NCBI GenBank assembly: GCA_034933285.1
Contig: JAYFNT010000030.1
Location: forward strand, 1-64,000
DNA: 64,000 nt
Origin: RPRC01 sp034933285
GTDB taxonomy: Bacteria > Desulfobacterota > Desulfuromonadia > Geobacterales > Geobacteraceae
Direction of reading: 5' to 3'
Shown here: positions 52,153 through 60,930 of the stretch, piece by piece
How the letters are laid out: each line of letters opens with the position of its first letter
Numbering within the stretch: position 1 is the stretch's first letter
Position numbers and translations under genes: made by a program
Notes under the pieces: generated by a model
Seen by the model: the letters and a program-made list of their open reading frames with translations, nothing else
What the model was told of the DNA's origin: nothing
The model's database searches: none

Positions 52153-53295
52153 ATGCCAGACGACCTTACACCACTGAGAGAGCCTGCATTCGCTTCGGCT
52201 CTGAATGATTTAGACGACCTCTTGATGCAGAGCGGAAAGGCATTCCTACTCGGTGCCGGATGCAGTAAATGCGCAGGCCTCCCATTGACCGCAGAACTCA
52301 CGGTCAAAACCCTCGCTAGTGCGCACTTGGATGCGACAACGAAAACAATTTTAACTGCAATTGAAGGGCTGTTTGCAGGCGCAAAGGCTGCAAACATAGA
52401 GGACTACCTGAGCGAATTGGTTGATTTGGTCGCAATAGCCGAACGTCGTGGCGCTCGCGGCGCCACAACAAGCACAGCCACACTCAACGGTGTCGATTAT
52501 TCCGCAATACAGCTTAAAGATGCGGTTGACCAAATCAAAGTGGCGATAGCAGAGGTGATTGATATCGCAGTTAATCTGGAAGTTCATTGGAAGTTCATCC
52601 AAGCGGTGCATAGGCCTGCACGGCCCGGTAGATCCGTTGCTACTCGGCCAGTAGATTATCTTGTGCTGAACTACGACACATTGATCGAAAGCGCGCTTGC
52701 TCTTCAAAAGCTGCGTTATGCCGATGGAATGAACGGTGGTAATAGTGCGTGGTGGGATACAACAACATTCGAGACGGATGGACTTGCTGCGCGCGTCCTA
52801 AAGCTACACGGGTCGATTGATTGGAGTGAAATATCGGGTGACCCATTGCCTCGGAGAATTGCGAAAAGCCTCACGCTGCCGACGGGGAACGACCGAAAGG
52901 TTCTCATTTGGCCTGCCTCGACGAAATATCGAGAAACTCAACGAGACCCGTATGCTCAGTTATCAAGCCTTGCTCGCCGCATTCTTCGACCACAATCCAG
53001 CAGTCAAACTGTACTGACCGTCTGCGGATACAGCTTCAGCGACTCTCACATCAACATTGAAGTTGAAAGAGCTCTGCGCGAGTCTGGAGGGGAATTGACA
53101 GTTGTGGTGTTCACGTTCGACGAGGTACCGGTTGGCGAACTGAGGCGGTTACATGAGGACAAGGAAATCACAGACCAAGTGAGAATCTATGCTCGCAGAG
53201 GATTCTTCCACGGGAGCACTGCAGCGAAGTCGGCCAAGGACCTGCCATGGTCGAAATTTGAAAATATAACCAGATTGCTTGGAGGAGAACGATGA
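52153..53295 (+). CDS. SIR2-like NAD-dependent defence effector
   Basis: A 380-residue SIR2-domain protein, first gene of a SIR2–HerA pair. Sirtuin NAD-binding elements: GAGCSKCAGLP (34-44), the NYD of VLNYDTL (171-177, Asn173), KLHGS with His219 (217-221), and CGYSFSDSHIN (291-301). There are no sirtuin zinc cysteines, as in defence-type SIR2 proteins, which degrade NAD rather than deacetylate. AAGGAG sits 8 bases upstream. It overlaps the HerA gene by four bases (ATGA). Known systems of this layout deplete NAD upon phage infection. It is more AT-rich than neighbours, suggesting transfer. Confidence 0.88.
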   Translation: MPDDLTPLREPAFASALNDLDDLLMQSGKAFLLGAGCSKCAGLPLTAELTVKTLASAHLDATTKTILTAIEGLFAGAKAANIEDYLSELVDLVAIAERRGARGATTSTATLNGVDYSAIQLKDAVDQIKVAIAEVIDIAVNLEVHWKFIQAVHRPARPGRSVATRPVDYLVLNYDTLIESALALQKLRYADGMNGGNSAWWDTTTFETDGLAARVLKLHGSIDWSEISGDPLPRRIAKSLTLPTGNDRKVLIWPASTKYRETQRDPYAQLSSLARRILRPQSSSQTVLTVCGYSFSDSHINIEVERALRESGGELTVVVFTFDEVPVGELRRLHEDKEITDQVRIYARRGFFHGSTAAKSAKDLPWSKFENITRLLGGER

Positions 53296-54989
53296 AACAC
53301 AACCCTAATGCTCCTGTCGAGAATCTAGCAATTGGGACAATTATTGAGGTTGACGGCTCTCACATTGTGGCCGAACTGAAGCCGGGGATCACTGAGCTGT
53401 CGCGTATCTTTGGTGGCGATACTTATCCCATAGGTCAGTTTGGGTCTATCTTAAAGATCCATTTCGGCCGGAAGATCATCTTTGCGTTTGTCGGACGCCT
53501 CCGCATGAAGGCGGAATATGAATTGGAGCACGGCATTGTACCGCAGGCAGCGAGCGACGAGCGCGTGATTGAAGCAGATCTATTTGGCGAGGGTGAATGG
53601 CTCAGCGATACATCAGGCACCCCGGTTCGTTGGGATCTCAAATTCGATCGTGGTGTTGCAACCTACCCCCTCCCCCAGCAAACGGTATACCTTACACCCA
53701 AACGGGAACTTCGATACATCTATGGTCATGGGAAAGGCTCTTCCGTCCACCTCGGCGAACACGTCGGAACCGGAGGGACTAAGTGTTATGCCGAAATGAA
53801 TGAACTGCTTGGAAAACACACTGCTATTCTGGGCTCAACTGGAGCGGGAAAGTCAGGAACTGTTGCAGCTGTTCTTCACAGTCTCCTCGAGAGGGGCGCT
53901 GAAGCAAGTTTGGCCAATTGGAAACCACGCATTGTCGTGCTCGATCCGCATAACGAGTATTCAGCTGCATTCCCAGGCCATCAGAAACTTTCGACGGACG
54001 ATGGCTCGTTGTTCTTGCCCTATTGGCTTTTGAATTTCACCGAAACGATAGCATTGGTAATTGGAAAGACCGAATTCGTCGCAACATCTCAAGCCAATAT
54101 TGTTAAAACAGCGTTACTTAAGGCCAGAATAGAGGGCGCAACGATACTCGGACTGACTGCTTCAAAAATTACAGTGGATTCTCCCGTGCCTTACAAGTTA
54201 GCGACGTTCATCGCCGCCGTTGAAGCCGACAAACCACCGCAGGCCAGCAAGCAGGACTCGCACAACTCAATTTTAGAGAAGCTCGATGTTTTGATTCGTG
54301 ATGCGCGCGTTGCTTTTATGATGAAGGAGTGGGACGGAGTCGCTCAAGATCCGTTTCCGGCAATATTGTCCCAACTTGTAAGTGATGGGGCTCAGCCGAG
54401 GATCGTCGATCTTTCCGGAGTTCCAAACGAGGTCGCAGGTGTTTCAAGTGCGGTAATCGCGAGGGCCCTCTTTAATTTGAAAGTTTGGCAGACTGCAGAC
54501 GAGCGCCAAAATGATCCGGTTTTGCTCGTTTGTGAAGAAGCCCACCGATATGTTCCAAATCGCGGTGAGGCTCAATACGAAGCCGCTCAAGAAGCGATTC
54601 GAAGGATTGCAAAGGAAGGGCGGAAATATGGTATTGGACTTCTGTTGGTCTCTCAGAGACCAAGTGAGATCGAGGCGACGGTGCTATCGCAGTGTAATAG
54701 TTGGATCATTCTCCGAATTACAAATGACGCAGATCGTGAGCATGTCCGGGCAATTCTTCCCGATTCGATGTCGGGTCTAACAAAAATGCTTTCGAGTTTA
54801 CGGCGGCAAGAAGCTATTTTTGTTGGCCAAGCGGCAGCCCTGCCTTCGAGAATTCTCATTCGCTCCCTCACGCCAGAGCAATTACCTCGGTCGAACGACA
54901 TCGACTTCGATAAAGGTTGGCAGGTTGCGGCCATGACGGAGGCACAACTCGCAGCCATAGCGAACAAATGGCGTTATCAGACAAAGTGA
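53292..54989 (+). CDS. herA: HerA-type hexameric ATPase, defence partner
   Basis: A 565-residue FtsK/HerA ATPase. The N-terminal HAS-barrel (about 1-75) contains the VDGSHIVAELKPG strand. Walker A is GSTGAGKSG (181-189), the first ATPase-strand acid motif is VVLDPHNEY (205-213), and Walker B is LLVCEEAH (411-418); LLLVSQRPSEI is sensor 1. In SIR2–HerA systems this ring assembles with the SIR2 and gates its NADase. No NurA nuclease gene is next to it, which supports defence over DNA-end resection. It shares its transcript with the SIR2 gene (4-nt overlap). Confidence 0.9.
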   Translation: MKHNPNAPVENLAIGTIIEVDGSHIVAELKPGITELSRIFGGDTYPIGQFGSILKIHFGRKIIFAFVGRLRMKAEYELEHGIVPQAASDERVIEADLFGEGEWLSDTSGTPVRWDLKFDRGVATYPLPQQTVYLTPKRELRYIYGHGKGSSVHLGEHVGTGGTKCYAEMNELLGKHTAILGSTGAGKSGTVAAVLHSLLERGAEASLANWKPRIVVLDPHNEYSAAFPGHQKLSTDDGSLFLPYWLLNFTETIALVIGKTEFVATSQANIVKTALLKARIEGATILGLTASKITVDSPVPYKLATFIAAVEADKPPQASKQDSHNSILEKLDVLIRDARVAFMMKEWDGVAQDPFPAILSQLVSDGAQPRIVDLSGVPNEVAGVSSAVIARALFNLKVWQTADERQNDPVLLVCEEAHRYVPNRGEAQYEAAQEAIRRIAKEGRKYGIGLLLVSQRPSEIEATVLSQCNSWIILRITNDADREHVRAILPDSMSGLTKMLSSLRRQEAIFVGQAAALPSRILIRSLTPEQLPRSNDIDFDKGWQVAAMTEAQLAAIANKWRYQTK

Positions 54990-55116
54990 GCCACAAAGGT
55001 TTCATCATTTTGGCATTTGGCCTCCTGCTGGCCCATTGAAGGGGTAGTCCATCGGGTCAGGCTTTGAAGATTTGAACTTTTGGCAAAATGAAGTTTTTGG
55101 TGGTGAAATATTTTAT
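54990..55116. other. Gap downstream of the SIR2–HerA pair
   Basis: A 23-codon frame (54968-55039) overlaps the HerA stop and encodes a hydrophobic peptide (GFIILAFGLLLAH). It has no Shine-Dalgarno and may be chance. Otherwise the gap holds nothing recognisable up to the palindromic repeat. Confidence 0.35.
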
Positions 55117-55189
55117 GTCATGAGGGTGTCATGTCATGAGGGTGTCAGGTCTCCACCCATGACATTGTCACAGGTGGAGACCTGACATC
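55117..55189. repeat. Palindromic dispersed element, long form, with 16-bp tandem
   Basis: GTCATGAGGGTGTCA occurs twice (55117 and 55133, period 16). GGTGTCAGGTCTCCACC (55141-55157) is inverted at 55173-55189 with one mismatch. The flanks match the short form at 1251-1290. It closes the AT-rich SIR2–HerA island. Confidence 0.75.
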
Positions 55190-55345
55190 ATTAGACCGTA
55201 AAAAACGGTATTGTGTCACCGGAAATTCACAGGAAGAAAGCAAAATTAAGAAAAAGCGCCAGGTGCCAGCCAACCAACGGAGACAGACGGGCAAGCCTCT
55301 GCGACTGGAAGCGTTAAATGCTGGAATTACAGAGAGGAGAGAGCA

Positions 55346-55690
55346 ATGAGCAACGAACTGGTGGCACCTGAGACCAAAGGTGTTACGGTGAAGGTACTTG
55401 CAACTGTTGACCTGGGCCCTGAGATCGAGGGCATGGCAGGGCGCCAACTTCGAATGCGCAAGGTGACCATCGAGCCTGGGGGCGTCTACGGCCCGATTCA
55501 CGACCATAAAGACAGGCCAGGCGTTGTTTACATACTGCAAGGAACGATCACTGACCATAGAAATGGAGTCGCTACGGACTATGGGCCGGGAGTGGGCTGG
55601 CCCGAGGATAGGAACACCACTCACTGGCTTGAGAACAGAGGAACGATTCCGGCGGTGGAGATCTCGGTCGATATAGTCAGGCAAGAGTAA
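55346..55690 (+). CDS. Small cupin-domain protein
   Basis: A 114-residue cytoplasmic cupin. The metal-binding motif is GPIHDHKDRPGVVYILQG (about 49-66); the second motif is around GWPEDRNTTHWLENRG (about 79-94). There is no signal peptide. AGGAGAGAGC precedes the ATG. The single-domain form resembles small metabolic cupins of unknown substrate. It is separated from rsgA by about 150 bases, so cotranscription is uncertain. Confidence 0.8.
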   Translation: MSNELVAPETKGVTVKVLATVDLGPEIEGMAGRQLRMRKVTIEPGGVYGPIHDHKDRPGVVYILQGTITDHRNGVATDYGPGVGWPEDRNTTHWLENRGTIPAVEISVDIVRQE

Positions 55691-55842
55691 GCTCAGGCCC
55701 GACATCTAAGACGGTCGGAAAACAGGGATACTTCCCTATTTTGTTATTGATAAATGCAGCCAGGGGGAAGGTTACCGGTGCGCCTCACAACGTTGTCCGC
55801 AAAAAAGAGAAGATAGATTTATTGGATTTTGAGGAATCTCAA

Positions 55843-56925
55843 ATGATATCTGCATCTGAAAAATTGAATCAATTTGGATGGAATGAATGGTTTGATGCAA
55901 AGGCACAGGAAATAATCTTGGCAGGACACCGTCTTGCTCGTGTTGTTGCAGTGGATCGTGAACAACTTCTTGTAATAGATGAAGCTGGTGAATATCGCGC
56001 AAAGCTTGCCGGCCGTTTTCTCTATACAACTGAGCGACCGAGTGATTTCCCTTGTGTTGGAGACTGGGTATCCGTTCAATACGGAGGCTCTGACGATTTC
56101 GGAATAATTCATGACGTCGTGCCGAGAAAGTCGTTTCTTCGGCGCAAGGCTGCAGGAGATACCGTTGAATACCAGATGATCGCGTCGAATATTGACGTGG
56201 CGTTAATTGTCCAGTCCTGTCAGTTCGACTTCAATGTTAACAGGCTTGAGCGTTACCTGGTTATGGTGAGAAATGGGCAAGTAGACCCGGTCATTTTGAT
56301 CACAAAAACCGACCTGGTCAGTCCCGAAGCGCTCCAAGAACTAATTGATGAAATTAGAAATGCCGGAATAACTACGGAGGTAATCTCGCTTAGCAATATC
56401 ACCGGAGAAGGGGTGAACAATGTGCGCGAAATATTGCAATCCGGGAAAACCTACAGTCTTTTAGGTTCATCAGGGGTTGGCAAAAGCACTTTAATAAACC
56501 AGCTGATCGGCCGTCAAATGCTAGAGACCAAAATGGTGAGTGGTACTGGAGAAGGACGACATACGACGGTGCGACGCGAACTCATACTATTGAGCAATGG
56601 TGCAATGCTGATTGATAACCCCGGAATGCGTGAGTTCGGCATTATGGGAGCTGAGGAAGGGATGGGCGACAGCTTTGCTGATATCTACAAGTTGGCATCG
56701 AAATGCAAATATCGAGATTGCTCTCACTTGAAGGAAAAAGGTTGCGCTGTTTTGCGCGCAGTTGAGGAAGGAACCCTCCATCGGGCACGCTATCAGAGCT
56801 TTATCAAATTAAGGACTGAATCGGAGTTTCATGACCTGTCGTATCTTGAAAAGCGGAACAAAGATAAGGCATTTGGTCGTTACCTTAAGTCTGTCAAAAA
56901 AGACCTGGGAATCAACCGTAAATAA
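55843..56925 (+). CDS. rsgA: Ribosome small-subunit-dependent GTPase RsgA
   Basis: A 360-residue circularly permuted GTPase that matures the 30S subunit. ATG 55843 has GAGGAA 6 bases upstream; the longer frame adds unrelated residues. The N-terminal OB-fold (about 30-100) is followed by G4 ITKTDL, G1 GSSGVGKSTL, G2 with GRHTT, and G3 DNPGM. The C-terminal zinc finger is CKYRDCSHLKEKGC. It is essential or near-essential for ribosome assembly. It has lower GC than the metabolic genes. Confidence 0.94.
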   Translation: MISASEKLNQFGWNEWFDAKAQEIILAGHRLARVVAVDREQLLVIDEAGEYRAKLAGRFLYTTERPSDFPCVGDWVSVQYGGSDDFGIIHDVVPRKSFLRRKAAGDTVEYQMIASNIDVALIVQSCQFDFNVNRLERYLVMVRNGQVDPVILITKTDLVSPEALQELIDEIRNAGITTEVISLSNITGEGVNNVREILQSGKTYSLLGSSGVGKSTLINQLIGRQMLETKMVSGTGEGRHTTVRRELILLSNGAMLIDNPGMREFGIMGAEEGMGDSFADIYKLASKCKYRDCSHLKEKGCAVLRAVEEGTLHRARYQSFIKLRTESEFHDLSYLEKRNKDKAFGRYLKSVKKDLGINRK

Positions 56926-56942
56926 TTAGGAAGTGAAGGGGG

Positions 56943-57743
56943 TCATGTCCCCTTGTAATAGCGCAATGCCTCTGGGACCAACCGCCTGATGTTGTCGATT
57001 CGATCCGAATCCGAGGGATGGGTGCTGAGGAACGGCGGGGGCGACTGCCCGTTTTTCTGTGCTGACATCCGCTGCCAAAAGGTTACGGCTTCGTTCGGAT
57101 CATAGCCAGCCATGGCCATGAAGATCAGACCCAGGTGATCGGCCTCGTTCTCCTGCAGGCGGTTGTATGGCATGATGGCGCCATACTGCGCACCGACCCC
57201 GTAAGCCGCCATCCAGAGCTGCTGTGCCGCGGCCGGTTGAGATGACAGCGCTTCTGCCAGTGCTATGCCCCCGAATTGTGCCAGAAGCCCCTGGCTCATC
57301 CGCTCGTTGCCGTGCTCCGCCACTGCATGCGCGATCTCGTGGCCCATCACTACCGCGAGGCCTGCCTCACCTTTAGCCACTGGCAGAATACCGGTGTAAA
57401 CGACAACCTTGCCACCGGGCATGCACCAGGCGTTGACCTCCTTGTCCTCCACCAGGTTGAACTCCCATTGATAACCCGACAAGCGACTGCTCATGCCGAC
57501 GGAGGCGAAATAGCGTGCGACTGCATCCTGTATCCTCGCGCCGACACGCTTTACCATGTCGGTCTGCTTCTTGTCGCTGCTGACCTTGTGTCCCTTGAGG
57601 AAAGTGTCGTACTCCTGCAAACTCATTGATATCATGGAGTCCCCGGGTATCAGGTTCAGTTGGGACCGGCCGGTTATCGGTACCGTAGTGCAAGAAGCCA
57701 ACGCAAACATGGCACAAGCCGTGAAGAAATAGCGTTTGACCAT
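56943..57743 (-). CDS. M48-family metalloprotease lipoprotein
   Basis: A 266-residue zinc protease with lipobox (FALASC, Cys18) and the M48 catalytic helix GHEIAHAVAEHG (HExxH, about 130-141). The third zinc ligand is Glu in ENEADHLGLIFMA (about 197-209). It is similar to BepA/LoiP-type envelope proteases that degrade misfolded outer-membrane proteins. It acts in the periplasm. It converges with rsgA. Confidence 0.9.
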   Translation of the reverse strand: MVKRYFFTACAMFALASCTTVPITGRSQLNLIPGDSMISMSLQEYDTFLKGHKVSSDKKQTDMVKRVGARIQDAVARYFASVGMSSRLSGYQWEFNLVEDKEVNAWCMPGGKVVVYTGILPVAKGEAGLAVVMGHEIAHAVAEHGNERMSQGLLAQFGGIALAEALSSQPAAAQQLWMAAYGVGAQYGAIMPYNRLQENEADHLGLIFMAMAGYDPNEAVTFWQRMSAQKNGQSPPPFLSTHPSDSDRIDNIRRLVPEALRYYKGT

Positions 57744-58068
57744 AAGTGATGACCTCCTGAATCATAATGAATAATTTTGAGCCCATCCGGAAAATCTCCC
57801 AGAAGCCGGAGCGGAACATCACGGGAGCTCGTGATAATCTGTCGACTCATGACTCACTGGTCGGGGCTTTCACTGGTTTCAAGCGCTTTCCCAGTTTTCG
57901 AGGTCTTGCACTTAAGCCGTATCACGATCTCCTCGAAAGACCAGCTCCTGCCTTCAATAGCCGTTACCAGGGTTTCCGGAGGGAAACTGCTTGGATCCCG
58001 CAAAGCCACAGGCAACAGTTTAACACACTTTCCCGCTCATTTCTGAAAAGACCAAATGTGCAGGAATT
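57744..58068. other. Gene-free region upstream of the M48 protease
   Basis: About 325 bases with one 103-codon frame on the + strand that resembles no known family and lacks a ribosome site. It should hold the protease promoter, but none is clear. Confidence 0.4.
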
Positions 58069-58108
58069 TCGGGGATAGTTTATATAATTCGGTAGAGATA
58101 AATATACT
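58069..58108. repeat. 40-bp element shared with 7284-7323
   Basis: An ungapped 33-of-40 match to the copy at 7284-7323, ending GAGATAAATATACT. Both carry the same imperfect inverted symmetry. Confidence 0.6.
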
Positions 58109-58333
58109 GGTTGAATGCATAAGAAGGGATTGAAGAGGAAGCCTCCGGTTGGTATTGATAGCTTGTATGGGCAAGCTGTCGGACCGGCACAGCCGTCCGG
58201 GATCACCAGTTTAAGTTCAGTTCAAAATTAAATCGTCAAGGTGTCCCCCGAAAAACCGACACTACCATGCAGTTCCGTGCAATTTCTGACCCCTTTGCAG
58301 TTCTGGGCCCGTACGGCTGGACAGATCGTTTTT

Positions 58334-58374
58334 TACCTTGAAAATCCTGCTTGACATGCGGGATTTTCAAGGTA
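58334..58374. promoter_or_regulatory. Long palindrome abutting the DUF4143 ATPase start
   Basis: TACCTTGAAAATCCTGC (58334-58350) pairs with GCGGGATTTTCAAGGTA (58358-58374), 16 of 17 bases, around TTGACAT. It ends 2 bases before the ATG at 58377. It could be an operator, or an mRNA hairpin occluding the ribosome site. Confidence 0.75.
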
Positions 58375-58376
58375 AT

Positions 58377-59528
58377 ATGTTGGCCATGATCCAGAGACCC
58401 ACCCTTATCTCCGCTATCCGCACGGCTCTCGACCGAAGCCGCATCGTGGCGCTTCTAGGGCCGCGTCAGTGCGGGAAAACAACCCTGGCGCGCCAGTTCG
58501 TCAACCCGGATTCACTCAATTATTTCGACCTGGAAGATCCGCTGAGTCTTGCCCGGCTCGATGAGCCGATGACGGCACTCGGAGCGCTGAACGGGCTCGT
58601 GGTGATCGATGAAGTGCAACGGCGGCCCGAGCTGTTTACGGTATTGCGCGTACTGGCCGACCGGGACCCGCTTCCGGCGCGGTTCCTGATCCTGGGGAGC
58701 GCATCACCGTCTCTATTGCGGCAATCGTCCGAATCTCTCGCCGGCAGGCTGGAAACCGTTACCATCGGTGGATTCAGCCTCGGTGAGGTGGGGACGGCGG
58801 CATGTGAACGACACTGGCTGCGTGGCGGGTTCCCCCTTTCTTTCCTGGGGGCCGCTGATTCAGACAGCCTGGCCTGGCGCAGGAATTTCATCCAGACATT
58901 CCTGGAGCGTGACATGCCGCAATTCGGCATCACTACTCCCGCACCTACGCTCCTCAGATTCTGGACCATGTTGGCCCACTACCACGGCCAGATCTGGAAT
59001 GCCGCCGAGCCCGCCCGTTCCCTCGGGGTGAACGAATCGACCACCCGCCGCTATCTCGACCTCATGGAGGGTGTGTTCATGGTACGGCAGCTTCAGCCCT
59101 GGCATGCCAACCTGAAAAAGCGGCAGATCAAATCTCCCAAGATCTACTTCCGCGACAGCGGGCTCCTCCACCAGCTGCTCGGTATCCGTACCATGGACGA
59201 CCTTCTGCGCCACCCGAAGAGCGGCGCTTCATGGGAGGGATATGTCATCGAGGAAATCATCAAGCTGTCGGCGCCGGACGAGGTCTATTTCTGGGGGACT
59301 CACGGCGGAGCGGAACTGGATCTTCTTCTGATCAGTGATGGCCACCGTTTCGGCGTGGAGGTCAAGAGGATGGATGCGCCGAAGCTCACCCCGTCCATGC
59401 GGAACGCCCTGGAGGACCTGGAGCTCGACAGGCTCAAGGTGTTGTATCCCGGGAACAGGCGTTACCGCCTGGCTGAGCAGGTCGAGGTTATTCCCATGGT
59501 GAATTTGGAAGAAGCAATGACAATGTAA
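58377..59528 (+). CDS. AAA ATPase with DUF4143 nuclease-like C-terminus
   Basis: A 383-residue protein. The ATPase (1-165) has Walker A GPRQCGKTTL (about 28-37) and Walker B LVVIDEVQRRPE (about 73-84). The C-terminal DUF4143 has PD-(D/E)xK-like motifs: YVIEEIIKL, AELDLLL and FGVEVKRM. The start is uncertain between ATG 58377 and 58386; the long frame upstream runs through the palindrome and is not credible. The family is widespread and of unknown role. It is a single gene. Confidence 0.85.
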   Translation: MLAMIQRPTLISAIRTALDRSRIVALLGPRQCGKTTLARQFVNPDSLNYFDLEDPLSLARLDEPMTALGALNGLVVIDEVQRRPELFTVLRVLADRDPLPARFLILGSASPSLLRQSSESLAGRLETVTIGGFSLGEVGTAACERHWLRGGFPLSFLGAADSDSLAWRRNFIQTFLERDMPQFGITTPAPTLLRFWTMLAHYHGQIWNAAEPARSLGVNESTTRRYLDLMEGVFMVRQLQPWHANLKKRQIKSPKIYFRDSGLLHQLLGIRTMDDLLRHPKSGASWEGYVIEEIIKLSAPDEVYFWGTHGGAELDLLLISDGHRFGVEVKRMDAPKLTPSMRNALEDLELDRLKVLYPGNRRYRLAEQVEVIPMVNLEEAMTM

Positions 59529-59691
59529 GTTTACGAAATATTGTCTCCGGCTTGCATTTTTGCATTCCCCTAAATCATAAGCCTGATAAAATCTGTGCTG
59601 AAACAGGAACGTTGCTTGCAAAACTACTAAAACTCTATTAGAAAGATAGCAAGCAGCGTCCCTGATTGACCCGTTAATCAGGAGGACTTAC

Positions 59692-60168
59692 ATGAAAGAG
59701 AAGATGAAGGACCTAGCCGAGAAGGCTAAAGAGGCAATGTCTTCAGCAGCAGTCCTTGTTGGTGACCTTAATGGAGATGGAAAGGTTGATCATGAGGATG
59801 CCAAGATTGCTGCTGAATGGGCGAAAAAACGTGCATCAGTAATTGGGGATGAAGCTGCAAAGCTTGGGAAAGAGGCCCTGGAATCAACCATGGTAAAAGA
59901 TGCTGCTGCTGGTGCTGTTGTTGGTGCTGCCATTGCGATTCCAGTACCGGTGATCGGGCCTTTAGCTGGTGCAGCAATAGGTGCAGGACTCGGCGTTTAC
60001 AAGAATATAGTTACAAGAGAACCTAATAGGAACCAGACAAAAGAACAACCACTCACTTCTATGGACGTACATGCGGAGCTAGTAAAATTTGATGACCTTA
60101 GACAAAAAGGCATAATATCTGAGGAAGAATTTGAAGCGCACAAAAAGAGGCTATTAGCGACCTGCTAA
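59692..60168 (+). CDS. Small protein with EF-hand-like loop and SHOCT domain
   Basis: A 158-residue protein with three modules: an acidic calcium-loop-like segment DLNGDGKVDHEDAK (25-38, dockerin/EF-hand pattern), a small-residue-rich hydrophobic stretch (about 71-105; AAAGAVVGAAIAIPVPVIGP), and a C-terminal SHOCT motif (FDDLRQKGIISEEEFEAHK). The middle could insert in a membrane. GGAGG lies 9 bases before the ATG. No clear homologous family with known function is recalled. It is more AT-rich than the ATPase gene upstream. Confidence 0.72.
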   Translation: MKEKMKDLAEKAKEAMSSAAVLVGDLNGDGKVDHEDAKIAAEWAKKRASVIGDEAAKLGKEALESTMVKDAAAGAVVGAAIAIPVPVIGPLAGAAIGAGLGVYKNIVTREPNRNQTKEQPLTSMDVHAELVKFDDLRQKGIISEEEFEAHKKRLLATC

Positions 60169-60428
60169 AAAAGAAGCAACGATGTACGCTGTGAGTTCAA
60201 AAGCTGTATCTGTACGCAAAATATTATACATCGACAAGATCCTCCGAGGGCAGGTTAACCTCTGCCGGTTGGCAAATACAGGACCTTCGGGGGACATTCT
60301 TGTCTATTTATTTAAACATCTAAGGACCTTCCGGAATTTCCGGGGACATAATACCAATTTGAATTCACCAGTAACCGTATTTTTCATGACCCCTCCTTGC
60401 ACTGACCTTTGGTGGTCCTACGAGGTTT
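60169..60428. other. Gap before the small reverse-strand genes
   Basis: No coding frame is supported. It contains fragments GGGGGACATT and GGGGACATAAT near 60290 and 60345 that look like repeat debris. Confidence 0.35.
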
Positions 60429-60749
60429 TTATTCAATCAAGTCGTATATTTTTTCTGCCAGTTTACAAGAGTGAATGTTTTTGTACATATTCTCAGCAAG
60501 ATCAGATATTTTATCAAATATCTGATCTTGCTTAAAACTAAAGTTTGCATATTGTGTCATAGCTCCAGAATTCATTAATCGTTTTAATACTACTTTCATT
60601 CTAGCATTGTTATTAGTCGTCAATATTTTGTTCTTAACTGATATGAAATAATCAGCTGTCGACATTTTTCCTGATTCATGCAATGATTTAATCATCTCAT
60701 CCATTAAATCCAACAAGCACAGCCAAGGGGGCAGGGCTACACTTTTCAT
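60429..60749 (-). CDS. Small AT-rich hypothetical, possible orphan immunity protein
   Basis: A 106-codon frame; an internal ATG at about 60704 (MDEMIKSLHESGKM) may be the true start. The product is helical and acidic/basic mixed, with no known motif. A perfect 38-bp palindrome (17-bp arms, 60495-60532) lies inside the coding sequence, which is unusual. Lying in a series of small reverse-strand genes downstream of an RHS toxin, it fits the profile of an orphan immunity gene. Could be non-coding; moderate confidence only. Confidence 0.45.
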   Translation of the reverse strand: MKSVALPPWLCLLDLMDEMIKSLHESGKMSTADYFISVKNKILTTNNNARMKVVLKRLMNSGAMTQYANFSFKQDQIFDKISDLAENMYKNIHSCKLAEKIYDLIE

Positions 60750-60826
60750 ATTTTGAATAGTTCCTTGATCTGGGCCACCATTTCCCCCAGATTCTCATCC
60801 CTTTCCATTTTCGCTTGAAAAGGGTA

Positions 60827-60879
60827 GGGGGCAGGTCTCAACACTTGACATTGAATGTTGATTGTTGAGACCTGACCCC
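60827..60879. repeat. Palindromic dispersed element with CTCAACA arms
   Basis: GGGGGCAGGTCTCAACA (60827-60843) is inverted at 60863-60879 with one mismatch. A solitary half-site (CCCTGACCCC) is at about 61331. Same family as 2156, 4548 and 55141. Confidence 0.75.
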
Positions 60880-60930
60880 TGGGGTTCCCGGGTGGACTGT
60901 CGGGTGATTACCATCTCTGTATAAATAGAA

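Noticed and set aside
57767..58078. 103-codon forward frame upstream of the M48 protease
   Set aside because: No ribosome site, no family resemblance and biased composition; probably non-coding.
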